Below, in pieces: positions 36,151 to 50,115 of a DNA stretch of 64,000 nt (its first letter is position 1; every line of letters begins with the position of its first letter). A program made the position numbers and the translations under genes. This stretch comes from Trochalopteron elliotii (Eukaryota; Chordata; Aves; Passeriformes; Leiothrichidae), in NCBI GenBank assembly GCA_024734555.1, contig JANPWX010000038.1, positions 4,276,454 to 4,340,453 on the forward strand, read 5' to 3'. Below the pieces are notes generated by a model. It was not told the origin of the DNA. It saw only the letters and a program-made list of their open reading frames with translations, and searched no databases.

Positions 36151-39100
36151 TGGAAATCAATTAGTTACTGCTATCAAGAATGTTGTCTTCTCAAAGATAG
36201 TAGCTTCCTGCTCTGGAAGGAATCCTAAATCCAGAAAAATGTGCTAAATTTTTGAAAGGCAGCAATTCCTAGAAAAGGCAAAATATAAATTGCAAAATCA
36301 TTTGCTGAAATAACATCCAAGCCTCTTAATTCTTGCTCATTTTGGTAAATTATGTTCTGTTTGGCAAAGAAGAATTGATGCTTGCAGACTCAGCAGTTAC
36401 TGCTGGCATAAATACACAACATAAGGCACAGAGAATATTTGTTTCTGCTAGAGAAACGCTACTCACCTTTCCAGTCTTCAGCCAAACAAAATGTTGCTGG
36501 AACACACCATTCCTTCACTTTGCCAATAACAGAGGGCTGATAGTAAAAAATACATCGAATTTTGTTTTCCTTTAGGAGTATCTGTTCAGCTGAAGTAATA
36601 AAACCTAGACCCATATTGAGGACAGAAAAATCTCCTTGAACTAGAATACATAGAGGCTATGTCTTCTGCCAAAAGAAGCAATTAGGGAAATGATATAGTG
36701 AAAAATAAGCATGAAGTAACCTCACGAGATTCCACCTCATTTCAGCACCTTTCCTTTACTTTTTTATTTTGCTACAGAAGCATTATATTTAACTGGTGGC
36801 ACCTTATCACCTCTATCACTTTTCTGTTTTCCCTTTGTAATGTCAAAAAGGATATTACAAAGCAATATACAAAACAGACATCACCTTTTAATGCACAGAA
36901 CCCCCACTTCTAACAGCAACAGCACATTCATCTAAGGGCATTGCCAACAATCCTCTTTCTGAACTCAAGCCATCATATCTTTTCCATAGCAGAACAAGAG
37001 CTGCAATTGCCAAGCAAGTTGTGATTTTGTCTTGCATAGATTTTTTTTTTTTTCTTTTCCCTAGGCATTTTTCTGCAACTGTAGGAACATTTTACAGACA
37101 GGTTAATAATCTGAAACCTAGATGGCCTGTCTCTTCCAGATATTCTGGGACATTCTGATCACAAAATATATTTTGTGCCTCTTTCTTTTCCTGTCTTTTG
37201 TCTATTTGGGCTGAATAAGTTGTGTGACATAGTCTCATATATATGTGCAGGTCCCATACAAACAATAAGACTTTTTATTGGCAGCTGTTTTGTAAACCAA
37301 ATGCCCCATGAAATACTATTCCTCTTGAGACCTGAGATTCTCCACCACACTTCTGACACAAAAATGCATTAGCCCTCCTGAAATTACAGTACTCATGAGA
37401 GAAAAGAAAAAAAAGCAAGCTACCTTTTGCTTAGTCATTCCAGGCTACAGTTTAGGGAAGTGGCAAGAGGTATAGGGTGCATCAGTCACATTATTGGCAA
37501 CAAACCAGCATTATTGGGATCCCTTTCTCTCATAAGGCACAAGGAAACATCAGCGGAGGTATCTGCAAAGTACAGGCAGAATAGGACCCCTCCAATTTCT
37601 CCCTTTCCCCCAGGAATAAAAAAAAACCCAGAAGCTCAGACAGTGCAATGCTTCAGTCTTCCAGAGAAGATACATTCAGTCACCTGCTTAGTATAGTGAT
37701 AACCTTAAATTTCCTCTTTGCCAAGTGTCTACCCAAAATGAGCTAAAATACTAAGCAGCATACTCCTATTCAATCCCTTCCAGTCATGTTCATCACACTC
37801 CCCCTTTAAAAGAAAACAAACAAAACCAACAAAAGCCAAGGTTGTAAGGCTTTAGAGCCTTTTATAACTGCCAGCACAAGTAACCACAAATATAAAATTT
37901 GTATCTGAATGCAATTAAAAGATATATATAGGCCTTTAAAAAAAATTAAAATATATATATATAATAGGCCTTTGAAAAGTTTTTGAGATTACTTCAGAGT
38001 GTGTTACAGCTGCAATTTTTGCTGGAATAGCATTTTTATTATATGGACCGAAGATTAGGAAATACTAATATAGACAGTCAAGAAGACTTTCAGCTTAGCA
38101 TCACAAGCAAATTTGTGGATTTTGATTCCATGGTTAATGTGTGATCCCTGCCCACACTGGAATAAAACTGCAACTCCATGCCCTTTGCTCACTTGCATGC
38201 CAAACAAAAAAAGTTCTTCAAGTATATCTTGCATTTATATACTAAAATTCCAATCACAGCACTCGGCTGCTGGCAATATGAAGTTACTGCTACTCTCAGA
38301 ACTGATGCATGATAAAACATTACAGGAAGAGGCTGGGCCAGAAAATGTATGTGCACTGAACACTAACATCTCTTTGAGAAATGTTGCTGAAAAGATGCAC
38401 AAATCTCTGAGATCATCAGTACTGTCTACAAGTCAAAATATTTGTTGTGGCAGTATTTCAATCACCAGAAAAGGCCCAGACCTTGAAAAAAATGGCACCC
38501 TGCCTTGCATCAGCTCCAGTCCAGTGGTTTGTGATGAATGACATTTTCAGTAGCCAACCCTGTCAAACACCACAGTGAGTCAGCAAGATGCAAAGAGGAA
38601 AACCTACTGAAACAGTATGGTATTAGATGGATTTGCTAGAAAACTTCCTAATGAGTACTGTGCTGAAATGATAAAACAGACCTGAAGGATGTGGTGAATA
38701 TGAAAAAGGGCCCAAAGGTTAAGAGACAGAAGAGGTGCAGCAGTGTGAAGACAGCTATGAGACTGGGTGGTAGTCATGGTGAAGATAATGAATACAAAGA
38801 GGGCTTTGTTCCCACACTGAACACCAGACAGCAAGAGACATGAACCCGATCTGCATGGCTTAACTTTACCTTAGCAGCTGACATCTCTGTCAGAGGAAAT
38901 GCCTCTAACACATATGAATCTACACATATTGGAGAAGTAGCCAAAATGTGGAGAACAGTGAAGGGACAAGCAGGTGACATTGTTTGGTTCAGTCCTTCAT
39001 GAGCTACTAACCAGAGAAGGAAAAGAAGTGCAATTAGTGGAGTGTGATTAACATTGGTGGGATAACATAACTGACATCCCAGCTGCCCATGACCAGGTCT

Positions 39101-39667
39101 CAGTGACACCAACCTGTCCTTCTCCTGGGATCAAAATGAACTACAGAAAGACAAAGCATGAGGTTACTAGAGACAAAGAGAGACAAGCAGACAGAGGCAT
39201 ACAGACATTCCTAGAACCCAGCAAGGACTGAAGCTGGCCAGTGTGAAGCTTGACCCACTGCTAGAGGCAGAGAGATCTAGGAGAAAGGGATGCTGCTGAA
39301 ATCCCACAGCTGTCACTACTGAGAAGCAGTGAGGAAAGGCTAGTACAGGGCGATTTTAATGCTCACAATTACACTGGAAGATGGCAATGCCTGCCACCTA
39401 GTGACTCTAAGCCAAAGATATCACAGACCTTTGAAGGTTTTGTAGGAATGAGGTTTATAAGAGCTACTTTTAGGGTTCTTCACGGCACGCAGCTACTGAC
39501 ATAACTACATAACCTCTCTTTGCAGCCAATGGAGAGAAACAAATACTTCTCCACAGGTTTTAAAAAGGCAGTCCTAGTGACCAATTAGAAGTTATAGTAA
39601 GCAAGAACAAAAAATTTGCATACATTTGGGTGAATTAGAGAAAAGAGAGCTGTCATTCCCACTCCAT
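36151..39667. other. Non-coding stretch, no gene recognised
   Basis: AT-rich, with a T-run (37041-37053) and an AT microsatellite with a local duplication (37922-37976). The 142-codon plus-strand frame at 38113-38541 has no domain I know; faint similarity of its first 60 bp to the CR1 complement is too weak to call. Around 39340-39400 a plus-strand GDFNAH string recalls the endonuclease motif of LINE ORF2 proteins but lacks further support. Confidence 0.55.
37922..37976. repeat. AT dinucleotide runs with a 36-bp local duplication
   Basis: TAGGCCTTT preceded by TA repeats occurs at 37929-37937 and again at 37965-37973, both followed by A-rich sequence. The second copy is preceded by a run of about seven AT units. 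Confidence 0.75.
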
Positions 39668-40435
<768 letters not shown>

Positions 40436-41984
40436 ATCTAGGTGAGAAATAAGGAACCTATTTGCAAGGTGCAAAGGTTTGTTACAGCTTGTGTGTATGT
40501 CAGAAATTAAGTTACTGGGGAGCCATGAAGAGCCATCATGATGCTCAGACAAAATTGAGACTCTCACTGTAGACATGTAAGTTCTGTGGGTCTTGCAAAC
40601 TGCCTGAAATTATTCCCTTCTGTATTCTGGCAGGAAAAAGAAAGTATTTATTAAGGAAAAGAAAAAATCTCTGAGGAAAATAGTTTTCAGAAGTCCCAGT
40701 ACTGGTTGAGTATTAAAGTCAGTGGAACTGTACGTTGGATAATTGATTTGCAGGTAAAGACTTATGACAAGTTTTATTGTGACCTGTGTATCTTTACCTC
40801 TCAAGGATTTTTTTTTTTGCCTGTCTTCACAGAAGTGCCTTTTTTATGTCTGCAAAAAAACTGTACTCTAAAAGCAGAAGCAGAGTATTCAGCTAGTGCT
40901 TATTTATCACATGGTGATGGGGGCATTCATCATGATAATAAAATAAACCCTCAAAATACAGGAAGTTAGGAGTTTTAAGTTTTAAATAACAAAATAGTTA
41001 ACAAATAGTTTTCTGTATTAATAATTAACATCTGCTCTTAACATAGCTGTGCTGTAATTAATCTTCCTAGCAATATCCTGATGGACAGCATTCCTACTAG
41101 AGACCTTTCCCAAACACTACATGAAAGAGAATTTTCGAAAGCTGAGTTGATGTTGTAGAAGCTTTAGCTGCAACATATGCTTAATTTGGTAGAACACTGT
41201 CATTTTTAATCAGCCTGCTAGAATTTAATTGTTTCTACTTGCGCTACAGTGACCAGCACTATCTCAGGTTAAAACAAAAATATTTTGGCTTAAATATTCC
41301 ATGCACTACACTACGGAGTACTGTCTTCATGAATGATAACCTGCCAGGACCTCTTAGGAATGCTATTAGAGCTTCTCATTTGGAAGTGAGGAATAGATAT
41401 AGGAAATATAACAATTATGAGCTTATTTCACTGATTCATGAACAAGATATTAACCAAACACTTGCAGTGATGTTTAAATTTTCTTTATCTAATCACATTC
41501 TTATCACAATCAGGGATTTAGAAACAAGATATTCAAAACAATTAAGGAACTATTATTTGTTAAATATACTTTGCTAAAAACTTTCAGATTTAATTGCAAA
41601 ATGATCAGATGTCTAATGCCATAAACTAGGGTTTGGAAAGAGATTCGACAGATTAAGAGAAGAGCCCCAAAAAGTAACTGAATCTTCAGTCAAACAATCA
41701 AGTCTCTTTCAAATCACCAAGATTTAGAAATCAGTCATCCTCTCTTAACTGAAGTCAAATGACTGATTAGACACCGCTACTGGTAACTAAAGCATCTGAT
41801 CCTGTGACAAGGAATTACTGAAGCAATTGTGTGATACGCCTAATATGTAACAACATCACTGTGATCCACTGTAAATGATAACATGGCTAGCCAAATCTAA
41901 TAATTCATTGTTACATACTACAAGCATTTTTATTGTCATGAAACCAGAAATTTGAGAAGGAATTCCTCTGAAACTTATGAAAAC
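40436..41984. other. Non-coding stretch, no gene recognised
   Basis: No repeat that I can name. Bases 41239-41577 hold an open frame of about 112 codons on the plus strand that begins at a TTG rather than an ATG and encodes a product rich in Asn, Leu and Tyr. It is AT-rich and may instead be a conserved non-coding element; see findings. Confidence 0.55.
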
Positions 41985-43465
41985 AGCATCACATGAGAGA
42001 CTATTGTGGGAACTGGTGAAAGAACTTGCCAGCAGTTTACCAGTAGTCCTGGTTAACTGGTGAAGTTCCAGCAGCCTGGAAATTGACAAATATAATGCCC
42101 ATTTGCAAGAAGGCAGAGGGATCTGGGGAACTGTGGGCCTGTTGGCCTAGCCTTGCTTCTGGGCAATGTTATGGAAGACAATCCTGAGTGCCATTATAGG
42201 GCACATGCAGGACAAGCAGGGCATCAAAGCTTAGCTATCATGCATTTATGAAAGGCAGGTCCTGCTTGACTGACCTGATCTCCTTGATATGATAAGGTGA
42301 CCCACTTGGTAGATGAGGTGAGGGCTGTGGTCTGTCTGGACTTCAGTAAAGCATTTGATATTTTCTCCCACAGCATCCTCCTAGAAAAAATGGCTGCTTG
42401 CAAGTCAGATGGGTGTTCTCTTTGATGTGCAAAAACCTGGCTGAATGGGCCAGGCCTGGACAGTTGCAATGAATGGACCTATATCCAGTTGGCAGATGGT
42501 CTCCAGTTGTGTTTCCCAGGAAACAGTTTTCCAGTGTTTCAGTGTTTGTGTTGATCCTATTTAACATCTTTGTTGATGATCTGGATATAGGGATTGTATG
42601 CACCCTCAGTAAATTTGCAGACAACACTAAGTTGGGTGAGAGTGCTCATCTGCTTCAGGACAGGAAGGCTGTGCCTAGAGACCTGGACAGATTCTATCAT
42701 TGCGCTGAGGACAACTCCATGAGGTTCAATAAGGCAAAGTCCTGGGTCCTGCACTTGGATTAGAACAAGCCATGCAGCACTGCAGGCTGGGGGAGGACTG
42801 GCCCAAGAGTTATTCAGCAGAAAGGGACCTGGGGGTGTTGGTCAACAGCCATCTGAACATGAGCCAGGGTGTCACCAGCTGGCCAAGAAGGCCAGTGGTA
42901 TCCTGGCCTGTATCAGGAATAGTGGCCAGCAGGAGCAGGGAAGTGACCATGCCCCTGTCCTCAGCATTGGTGAGTCCACACACTGAGTACGGCATTCAGC
43001 TCTGGGCCCCTCACTTTATAAAGGACATTGAGGAGCTTTGTCCAACAAAGTGCCACAAGGCTGATGAAGGGACTAGAGAATGTTTTATGGGGAACAGCTG
43101 AGGGACTTGGGTTTGTTTAGTCTCAGAAGAGGAGGCTCAGGGGAGACCTCATCGCTCTCTACAACTCCCTGAAGGGAGGTTGTAGTGAGGTGAGGCCCAT
43201 CTCTTGTGCCATGACTGCAGTGAGAGGACAAAACATTACCTTAGAGGAGATTCAGACTAGGTATTAGAAAAATGTTTTCGCCATTGAGGTGGTCAGGAAT
43301 TGGAATGTGTTGTGGAGTCACCATCCCTGGAGGTGTTTAAGTGGCAGATGGATCTGACACCGGGTGATGTGGTTTAGGGGTTACGGGGACTGTTGTGGGT
43401 AGATGGCTAGACTTCAATGATCTTAAAGGTCTCTTCCAACCTTGACAGTTCTATGATTATCTATG
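41985..43465 (+). mobile_element. CR1 LINE, longest copy: part of the RT domain to the 3' tail
   Basis: About 1.48 kb of plus-strand CR1. In order: 'ELVKELA' and GEVPAAWK-type residues (about 42000-42090); a decayed CLDFSKAFDIFSH (about 42336-42376, RT fingers/palm); FNIFVDDLDIGIVCTLSKFA (about 42566-42625) followed by the catalytic box; then DLDRF...MRFNKAKSWVLHLD with a stop after it. Next come RDLGVLVNSHLNMSQ (about 42827), VASRSREVTMPLSSALVSPH (about 42919) and IQLWAPHFIKDIEEL (about 42990). The 3' UTR ends TTCCAACCTTGACAGTTCTATGATTATCTATGAT at about 43434-43467. Frames are shifted at least twice and stops are present. The catalytic FADD reads FADN (42614-42625), so it could not encode active enzyme. 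Confidence 0.93.
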
Positions 43466-46400
43466 ATCATGCTGTAACTCTAAAAGAACTAGAAGCAGAT
43501 AAAACATTCTGTTCTTGCACAAGTAGAGAATTTCTTCATCGGGGTGATGTGACCACATCAGAAACAAGTGAAGATATTTAAATAATTGTTATTAATAACT
43601 TGGAAGACCATATAAGACAGATGAATCAGAGAAAATCCTGTGACAGCTACATAACCAAATCAAAGCATTTCAAGTGTCCCAGAGATTTAAAAATGTGAAT
43701 AAATTATCGTTTGTTTAGTAGATGGTAGATATTCCTTCCCTGAATGGCCTTACTGATATTTGTGGAAAGCAAGAAGCAGTGAATCTCTGTTAAAGAAAAG
43801 GAATTAAAAATTTTGGATCTGTTTCTACCAGGGTACTCAGTGAATGAAATTCTGTTCTCCTGATTCTATGAACTAGACACTCAGACCTGACCATTTATGG
43901 GTCAGCAAGTTCTAAACAAAACAAAACCCCTCAGTCACAAAATCTCAGCCTCCTTCACGACAAGTTTTTTCTTTGTTTATTAGAGGTATTTTCTCCCAAA
44001 AGATCACTATCTGGATTTACTTCTTTGTCTTAAATAGACACTCTTTTTTACCTAAAAGCTTGGGTTAGGCGTGGGGGTTTGTTTGTTGTTTTTAATAGGT
44101 TTATTTGTTTTTTAGGATTACTATTTTTCAAATAATGATAGAAAATATAGAGGTCTGTCACTAACATTTACATTGTGCATCCTATAGAGAATAAGAACTG
44201 AAAAGTGTTTGGCAGCAGTTTTACTATTCCCAAGCTAAATTCTCTCAAAACCAGGAGAAACACCAGTACATCATTTCCCTCAGCAGCTACTCTTCTATAC
44301 CCTTTTCCAGTCATCATCATCTTTCTCCCAAACCATCTGTTTTCTCTTCTTTGCTCTACTTGTGAATTTTGCACCTTCCCTAGTGCTAAATCTACCTGTA
44401 AAGCCTTCAACCCACAGCTTCACATTCCATCTTTTTCTTCCTATCTACACAACCCCCTATCTCTCAGACAAGCCGAGTCTCAAAGAACAACTTTTCACCA
44501 TTTCTATTTATCAGTGGTGCCAACAAGTCATCCTTTTCTGCACATTCCATGACTCCGCTTCATCAGGTTCCCCCCTCATGCTCCAGATCTTACCATTTCT
44601 TGATGTATGATGCTAATAAATCCCATTCTTTGACTTCTGTAAACAAACACTCAAATGACCACCAATATCTTGCCGCATCACTAATAGTGCTGGTTATCAA
44701 AATATTGCTAGTTAAATCATCTTCGTGCCTTCTGCTCCACTACAAATACCTTCACTGACAGCAATTATAAACTGCTCAAAGTAACAGAACTACAAATTGA
44801 CCATTTTTTTCCTTGTTTATAGCTAATTCCATCAAATAGTGAGACAGGACTTAAGCTCTGCAGAAATGTTTATACTAGCCCCATGTTCTGCTACTGGCAT
44901 AGTAGCTGCTGAAATGACTCAACATGTTAGGCCAGATGACCAATGACCAAAGCTATCACAGTGCCAAATTATCTGCATTTTATCACCCTGCACAATATAA
45001 TTTCCTTAAAATCCATGTTCACGAAATCACTTCTACCTTTTTCCTCATGGTACTTCTCATTAGCACCAACCATGCCAGAAGCACAAATGAAAAGTGAACA
45101 GTGAAAGTAAACTATGTTGTGAACAAGAACAGTAGGATTGATGGAGACTGCTCATTGTGGTACTTACGTGATTTGTGGGATGAGCAGCTTCAGAAGAAAT
45201 ATCATTTTATGCCATGGAAGGCTACTCAAGGTGTTTGCACTCTGAAACACATCTAACAAGTTCTAAAAAGGTTTGCTAAGTGTTGATTATATGGCCCAGA
45301 GATTCCAGTTACACTATAAACCTGTTTATGAAGTCATTCATTCTGTGCTTGGAATGCTCTCACTGCAATTTTTATTAGCCCCTAGAGCATGCTTTCCACT
45401 TCTCCTCTTTAAGGGGACCACAGGATGACTCAAAAAGGTTTTTTTGCTAGCCTAGTGCTCATAAGTCCATTCTGATCTTATCAATTTAGCCATAACTACA
45501 AGGTTGTTTCACTGTAAAATCCCTGAAAGTATGTAGTACACAAGACACTGAAAATTCATGGTTCCAGCTTTTAAACAGTTACTGCATCTAAAATTGAGTG
45601 ACTGAAATATTATGGAAACAGCAAAAACAGTTTCAAATAAAATAACTATAATGAAGATATAGATAATTGCTGCAGGGCTGGAAGGTAACACTTGCAGTTT
45701 TCATATCAATACTCCTCCTAAATCTTTCCTGATCTTTAAGAACAGAAGGAAGACTTCTAGCAATTTTTGACAGAAAAATAAATGCAAATTAGCTTCTTTA
45801 TCTTCTTACCTCCCAGAATCCTAATATTTGTGGGGGAAGGGAAATGTCACTTGAAAATGTGCATATTTTTGAGCTTTAAAACTCACTTGAGCCAGCAGCA
45901 TGCCTCTGACCAGGGCTTTGCTATAATCCATGTTTCTTACTGTGAATTTAGACCAAGAACTAATTTTCCCTTCTTCCTGGAATACACATGTTCTGTATTC
46001 TTATGTTTCAATGGAATCTGGTTTCCCAGAGGTATATTCACTGCCTCAAGTAAGGGCTCTACATCCTATTAACTTATTTGGTGCTGAAAAACATATACTA
46101 TAAAGGGTATGCCACCAAAAGTATAGAGCATGGCCACATCCAGATCAAATGCCTGGTCTTAAGGTCAGCCTAAGGTCTTGCTACCTTCTGGTAGCAAGAA
46201 AGGTTTGAAATTTTTTTTTGCAAAACCTATTGTAGGAAGACAGATTACAAAGCTCATTTTTGCTACAGTTTGGAAGTGGCATCAATAGTACCCATATAAC
46301 TCTCAGAGACTGACTGCAGCTGAATGAATCAATGCTTGTCACTGGTTTGTCCTTTTTCTAAATTTTATTTTGATGTATTTTTCTAAGGGTGTGAGGAAAG

Positions 46401-49400
46401 TTATGCTTCCCTTTAACATAGTGTGAATCGCACTAGAAGAAGAATCTTCAGTATGTTTGTTCTAGTCCAATTAAATTAATTTTGCTAGGCAAGAGAGGAA
46501 AGGAAATTATATGAAAAAGATACAAGTATATGCAAACAGTTAAAAACCAGATTATATTGCACTAGATAAAGAGTATTGCACTTAACATACTGATAATTGG
46601 TCAGACTATAGAAAGCAGAGCCAAATTCCATAAAACATCCCTCATATTCTGCAAATAGCAGGAAATCCTCTCTAAATTCTCCAATGGATTCATTGCATTG
46701 TACCAATCAGCTGCCTAATCCACAGGCAGATTTCCATTTCCACAATACATTATGCTCAGCAATAAGGCAAGCTTTGACTTTTTCATTTTACTTAAGAGAC
46801 ACAAGGATTTTCACATCTTGTAAGGCTCAAAATCACCACTGTTAAGGAAAGTGTTTCACCGCATTCAACACTCCCCCTCAAGAGACACAGTTTATTAACA
46901 GTACCCAAAAAGCTCTCAGATCCCTACAGGTCTAAAGCACATTGCAGTCCCTAATCCTAGCCTTCAGCAAAACCATGGATATTTATGACTTTCATGGGAA
47001 TTAAGTCAGGCCCTGTATCCCATAACAGCTATGTCCTGATATGATATATCCACTGTCAATTTATATTATCAGTTTCATAGCCTGGGCCTCTACAGCACTT
47101 TACTTTTCATGGAGCTGCTTAAGAAATGGGTGGATTTTATAAATCATAAGAAATGGATGTAAAGCACTAAGCTATAAGCAGAAAATTAATGAATACACAA
47201 AAATTTGGCCTGAATTTGATTTTGCCTCATTAGCTGATCACTCCAACAGCATCCCTCGTTGAAAACATTTCCAGTTATGCAACTGAAACATACTGAAACT
47301 CACACAGCTTTCATAAATAAAAGCATCAGAACTAATAGAAACATGCAGCTCCCCTCTCAGGCTGATTTGTAGGTCTTTGGCTCTGTGTATTAAAGGTGAA
47401 GTTGACAAATTGGCCTGAAAATCAAAGTTTTATATATTCGGTGGCCTCCTACAGACAGATGCTCTAAATGTGAATATGACCAACTGTATTTTGCATAACC
47501 TTGTTGACTTCAAAGACCTAGAGAAACAGTCTTCTCCCTGACCAGCTATAACAACCAGACAAAATGAAACCAATTGCAATTGCATCCCAAATTCACATGC
47601 TGTTACAGAAAGAAGGACTTCCTTGAGAGCTGTTCATAGCAAAATACTGCATTACGGGCTGCACTTACACAAAAAATTTATTGTTTTATTAAATGGCTGT
47701 CACAAGCCTCCTGGGATTTCTGAGCTAATTGGACAGGTTGGAATTTATGACCAAAGTGTGATGGGAAGTGCAAGCCGTGGAAAACTCAAATATGCCTCTT
47801 CTACAAACAACCATCAGCTTTACCAGTTTGTGCTCTGGACACTCTGAGTGCCCATTTGTGACTTGCCATTTCTTCAGTCCACAACATATTCTTCCCAACT
47901 GTTCTGAACCAGCACCCTAACTAATGTCTGAAAATGAAAACATCTTCTACTCAGATATCAAGTCTTGACTTAAATAACTTCATTTCCTTTGACAATTTGT
48001 CCCAATTTCTAGTTACCATCCCTGTCTAAAAAATTATTCCTTAACCGTGTCATAGAACAACTTGAGTATTTGAAAAAGAATTTTTTTTTTTCTTTTTAAT
48101 GGTTTCAGACATTGGTCTGATGCGAGCAGTGAATTAAACAGTCTCTTTTGGTACCTTCCCAGTTTCATCAGACACTTTAAAAAATAGCAACAAAGTTTCT
48201 GCATTAAGGCCCCCAACCTGTGCCTGGAAGCTATGAGGAAAGAACTCCCGGCTGTGCAAGGTGACACCCATGCATGTGACAGGCAGCAAACTCATTCTCA
48301 GAGTCCCCATCCTAACAGGGAAAGCATCAAGAAGAGGCGAGACACAAAGATACCCATTTAGGAGGGGTTTTTATGATTAAACATACCATTGCCTTTCTTT
48401 CCCCAGAGACCATATAGCCCATTATTCCCTTAGACTGGAGCAAAGGAGGAGACCTTTACCCAACCTGCCACACTTCAGGGTTCAGGGTGAAAGCAGGACT
48501 CTAGTTAAGTCCTGTAACATGCATAGCACTTACAAAAAATACCTATATAAAACATCTACTTAAAGTTAATTGCAACCAAAAGGTTGTTGTCATGAAAAGA
48601 TTCATATCCCTGAGAAATATAACAGAGGCACTTTTTTTTTCTTTCTAAATCCAGTCATGTTTTCCTCTTTCTTCCTTAAGAAATTCAGGTTCAGAACATC
48701 AGAATACTACCAGGAATCTAGCACAAAACAAACACCTTTTCTGTGCCCAAATAAAATGCTGCATTAAAGCAAGATTATTATGTTGTAGAAAACCCTTTTC
48801 TAAATTCAAGATCAATTGATGATTTCAGTTAATAACTGAGTTAAAAATGATTGTTCATGCATGCACATACACATTCAAAATCAAAGGTCTACCAAATGAC
48901 CTCAGAATGCCTAATGTTAGAAAACTGTTCTTTTCTTCCTCTAGAGTAAGTGTAGGGCTCACAAGATGCAACTTAATAAAATAATCAACAAAATTAAAAA
49001 AGGAATAATAAAAGGATGAGAAAGTAACAAAATCCAATTATTTAAGAAAAAACATTCACAAACTTGTGTGCTTCAAAGGCTAATGAAAGATGTTTGTTTT
49101 TCTTAAATAAAATCAAAGTAATTCTGTTGTGAGCAACTTGAAAGGTTGAATGCTACAAAGCAGAAGCAGAATATGATCATCAAGGTTACAGTATTTTATG
49201 CTGTGAAATAAAGCTATAAAGTACATTGACATGAGCCTCCATCCCTCCTTCAGAGTCACAGTAATCACAGAATAATTATATGAAGAAACATTAATGTCAA
49301 TCCTCATTCCTTTAGCCACTTGAAATAAAATTAGTAACAACTGGAGAAGAGGAAAACCACTCTTGCATAAAAAATATAAGAGGATACAAGAATATTTTTA

Positions 49401-49974
49401 TTATGTTGGCAATAGGCATAAAATATTTCAGAGCTCTGTGTTAATCACCTATTCACAGACAGAAGAAAAAATAGAAGACTTAATACTGAAGCCTCATAAA
49501 GTAAAAAATGTTCACATGTGTTTGCAAATCAGGACTGTCAAAGAGACCATCCAGAGAAATCAGCTGATGCAACAACCTGGCCATAAACACAGAAAAAACA
49601 GAGGGCAATAGCTTCCGCTGTGTCTTGGCAACACAAATGCACATTTTTGTGAAAATACTTTCCAATAAGAAACCAATCACTTATCTAAGCCCAAGCAAAA
49701 TCCTCACTGTGCACTTCCCTCTCCTGAAATTAATGGGATGCAAGAGAGGTTGAATCTCTCATGACAGTTGAGATTCATCCTTTTAATGGACAACTGCAAG
49801 GTACTCAAATTATTGGGGAAAAGGCTGCAGAAGAACTCGTGTAAAACTGTATTTGAAATCTCTTTTACAGAAACTTCTAAATGATAAATAGCAGAGCACC
49901 AGTTATTTCTTTCACAGAGGGAAAAAAAATAATTCATCACCTAGGATGAAATAAATTATTCTGTACAAGAACAC
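43466..49974. other. Non-coding stretch, no gene recognised
   Basis: No interspersed repeat or gene that I can name. It contains a GT/T-rich patch at about 44065-44118, a perfect short hairpin (46177-46198) and a candidate conserved element at 47590-47850. The 115-codon plus-strand frame at 44205-44552 is Ser/Phe/Pro-rich and overlaps other frames in the same strand, so I regard it as chance. Confidence 0.55.
46177..46198. repeat. Perfect 9-bp inverted repeat with 4-base loop
   Basis: CTTGCTACC, loop TTCT, then GGTAGCAAG. The arms match in all nine positions. It stands alone, without poly-T or a longer stem of the precursor-microRNA type. Confidence 0.8.
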
Positions 49975-50115
49975 TGTACTTCTGGCATATTATCCAAATG
50001 CTGAAAGATGCCTGCCAGGTGCTTATTAGAGTTATTAATTTTAATGGAATTGCACATAAGAATGATCACTAAATGTATCTTTTATCTGATTAATCTCTAC
50101 AACACCTGTTGCCAT
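49975..50115. other. Candidate conserved non-coding element
   Basis: Contains AGTTATTAATTTTAATGG (homeodomain cores), CTGATTAATC (Pbx/Hox or bicoid-type core), two E-boxes (CAGGTG near 50018 and CACCTG near 50103) and CAAATG within about 140 bp. Repeat-free and AT-rich. A visual guess only. Confidence 0.2.

Noticed and set aside
38085..38180. Possible minus-strand CR1 fragment (GCATCACAAGCAAATTTGTGGA resembles a CR1 complement)
   Set aside because: Similarity spans only about 25 bp and does not continue on either side.
39340..39480. GDFNAH on the plus strand, reminiscent of the endonuclease motif of LINE ORF2
   Set aside because: Neighbouring residues do not follow the CR1 endonuclease pattern and no other CR1 segment joins it. 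A short motif alone is not enough.
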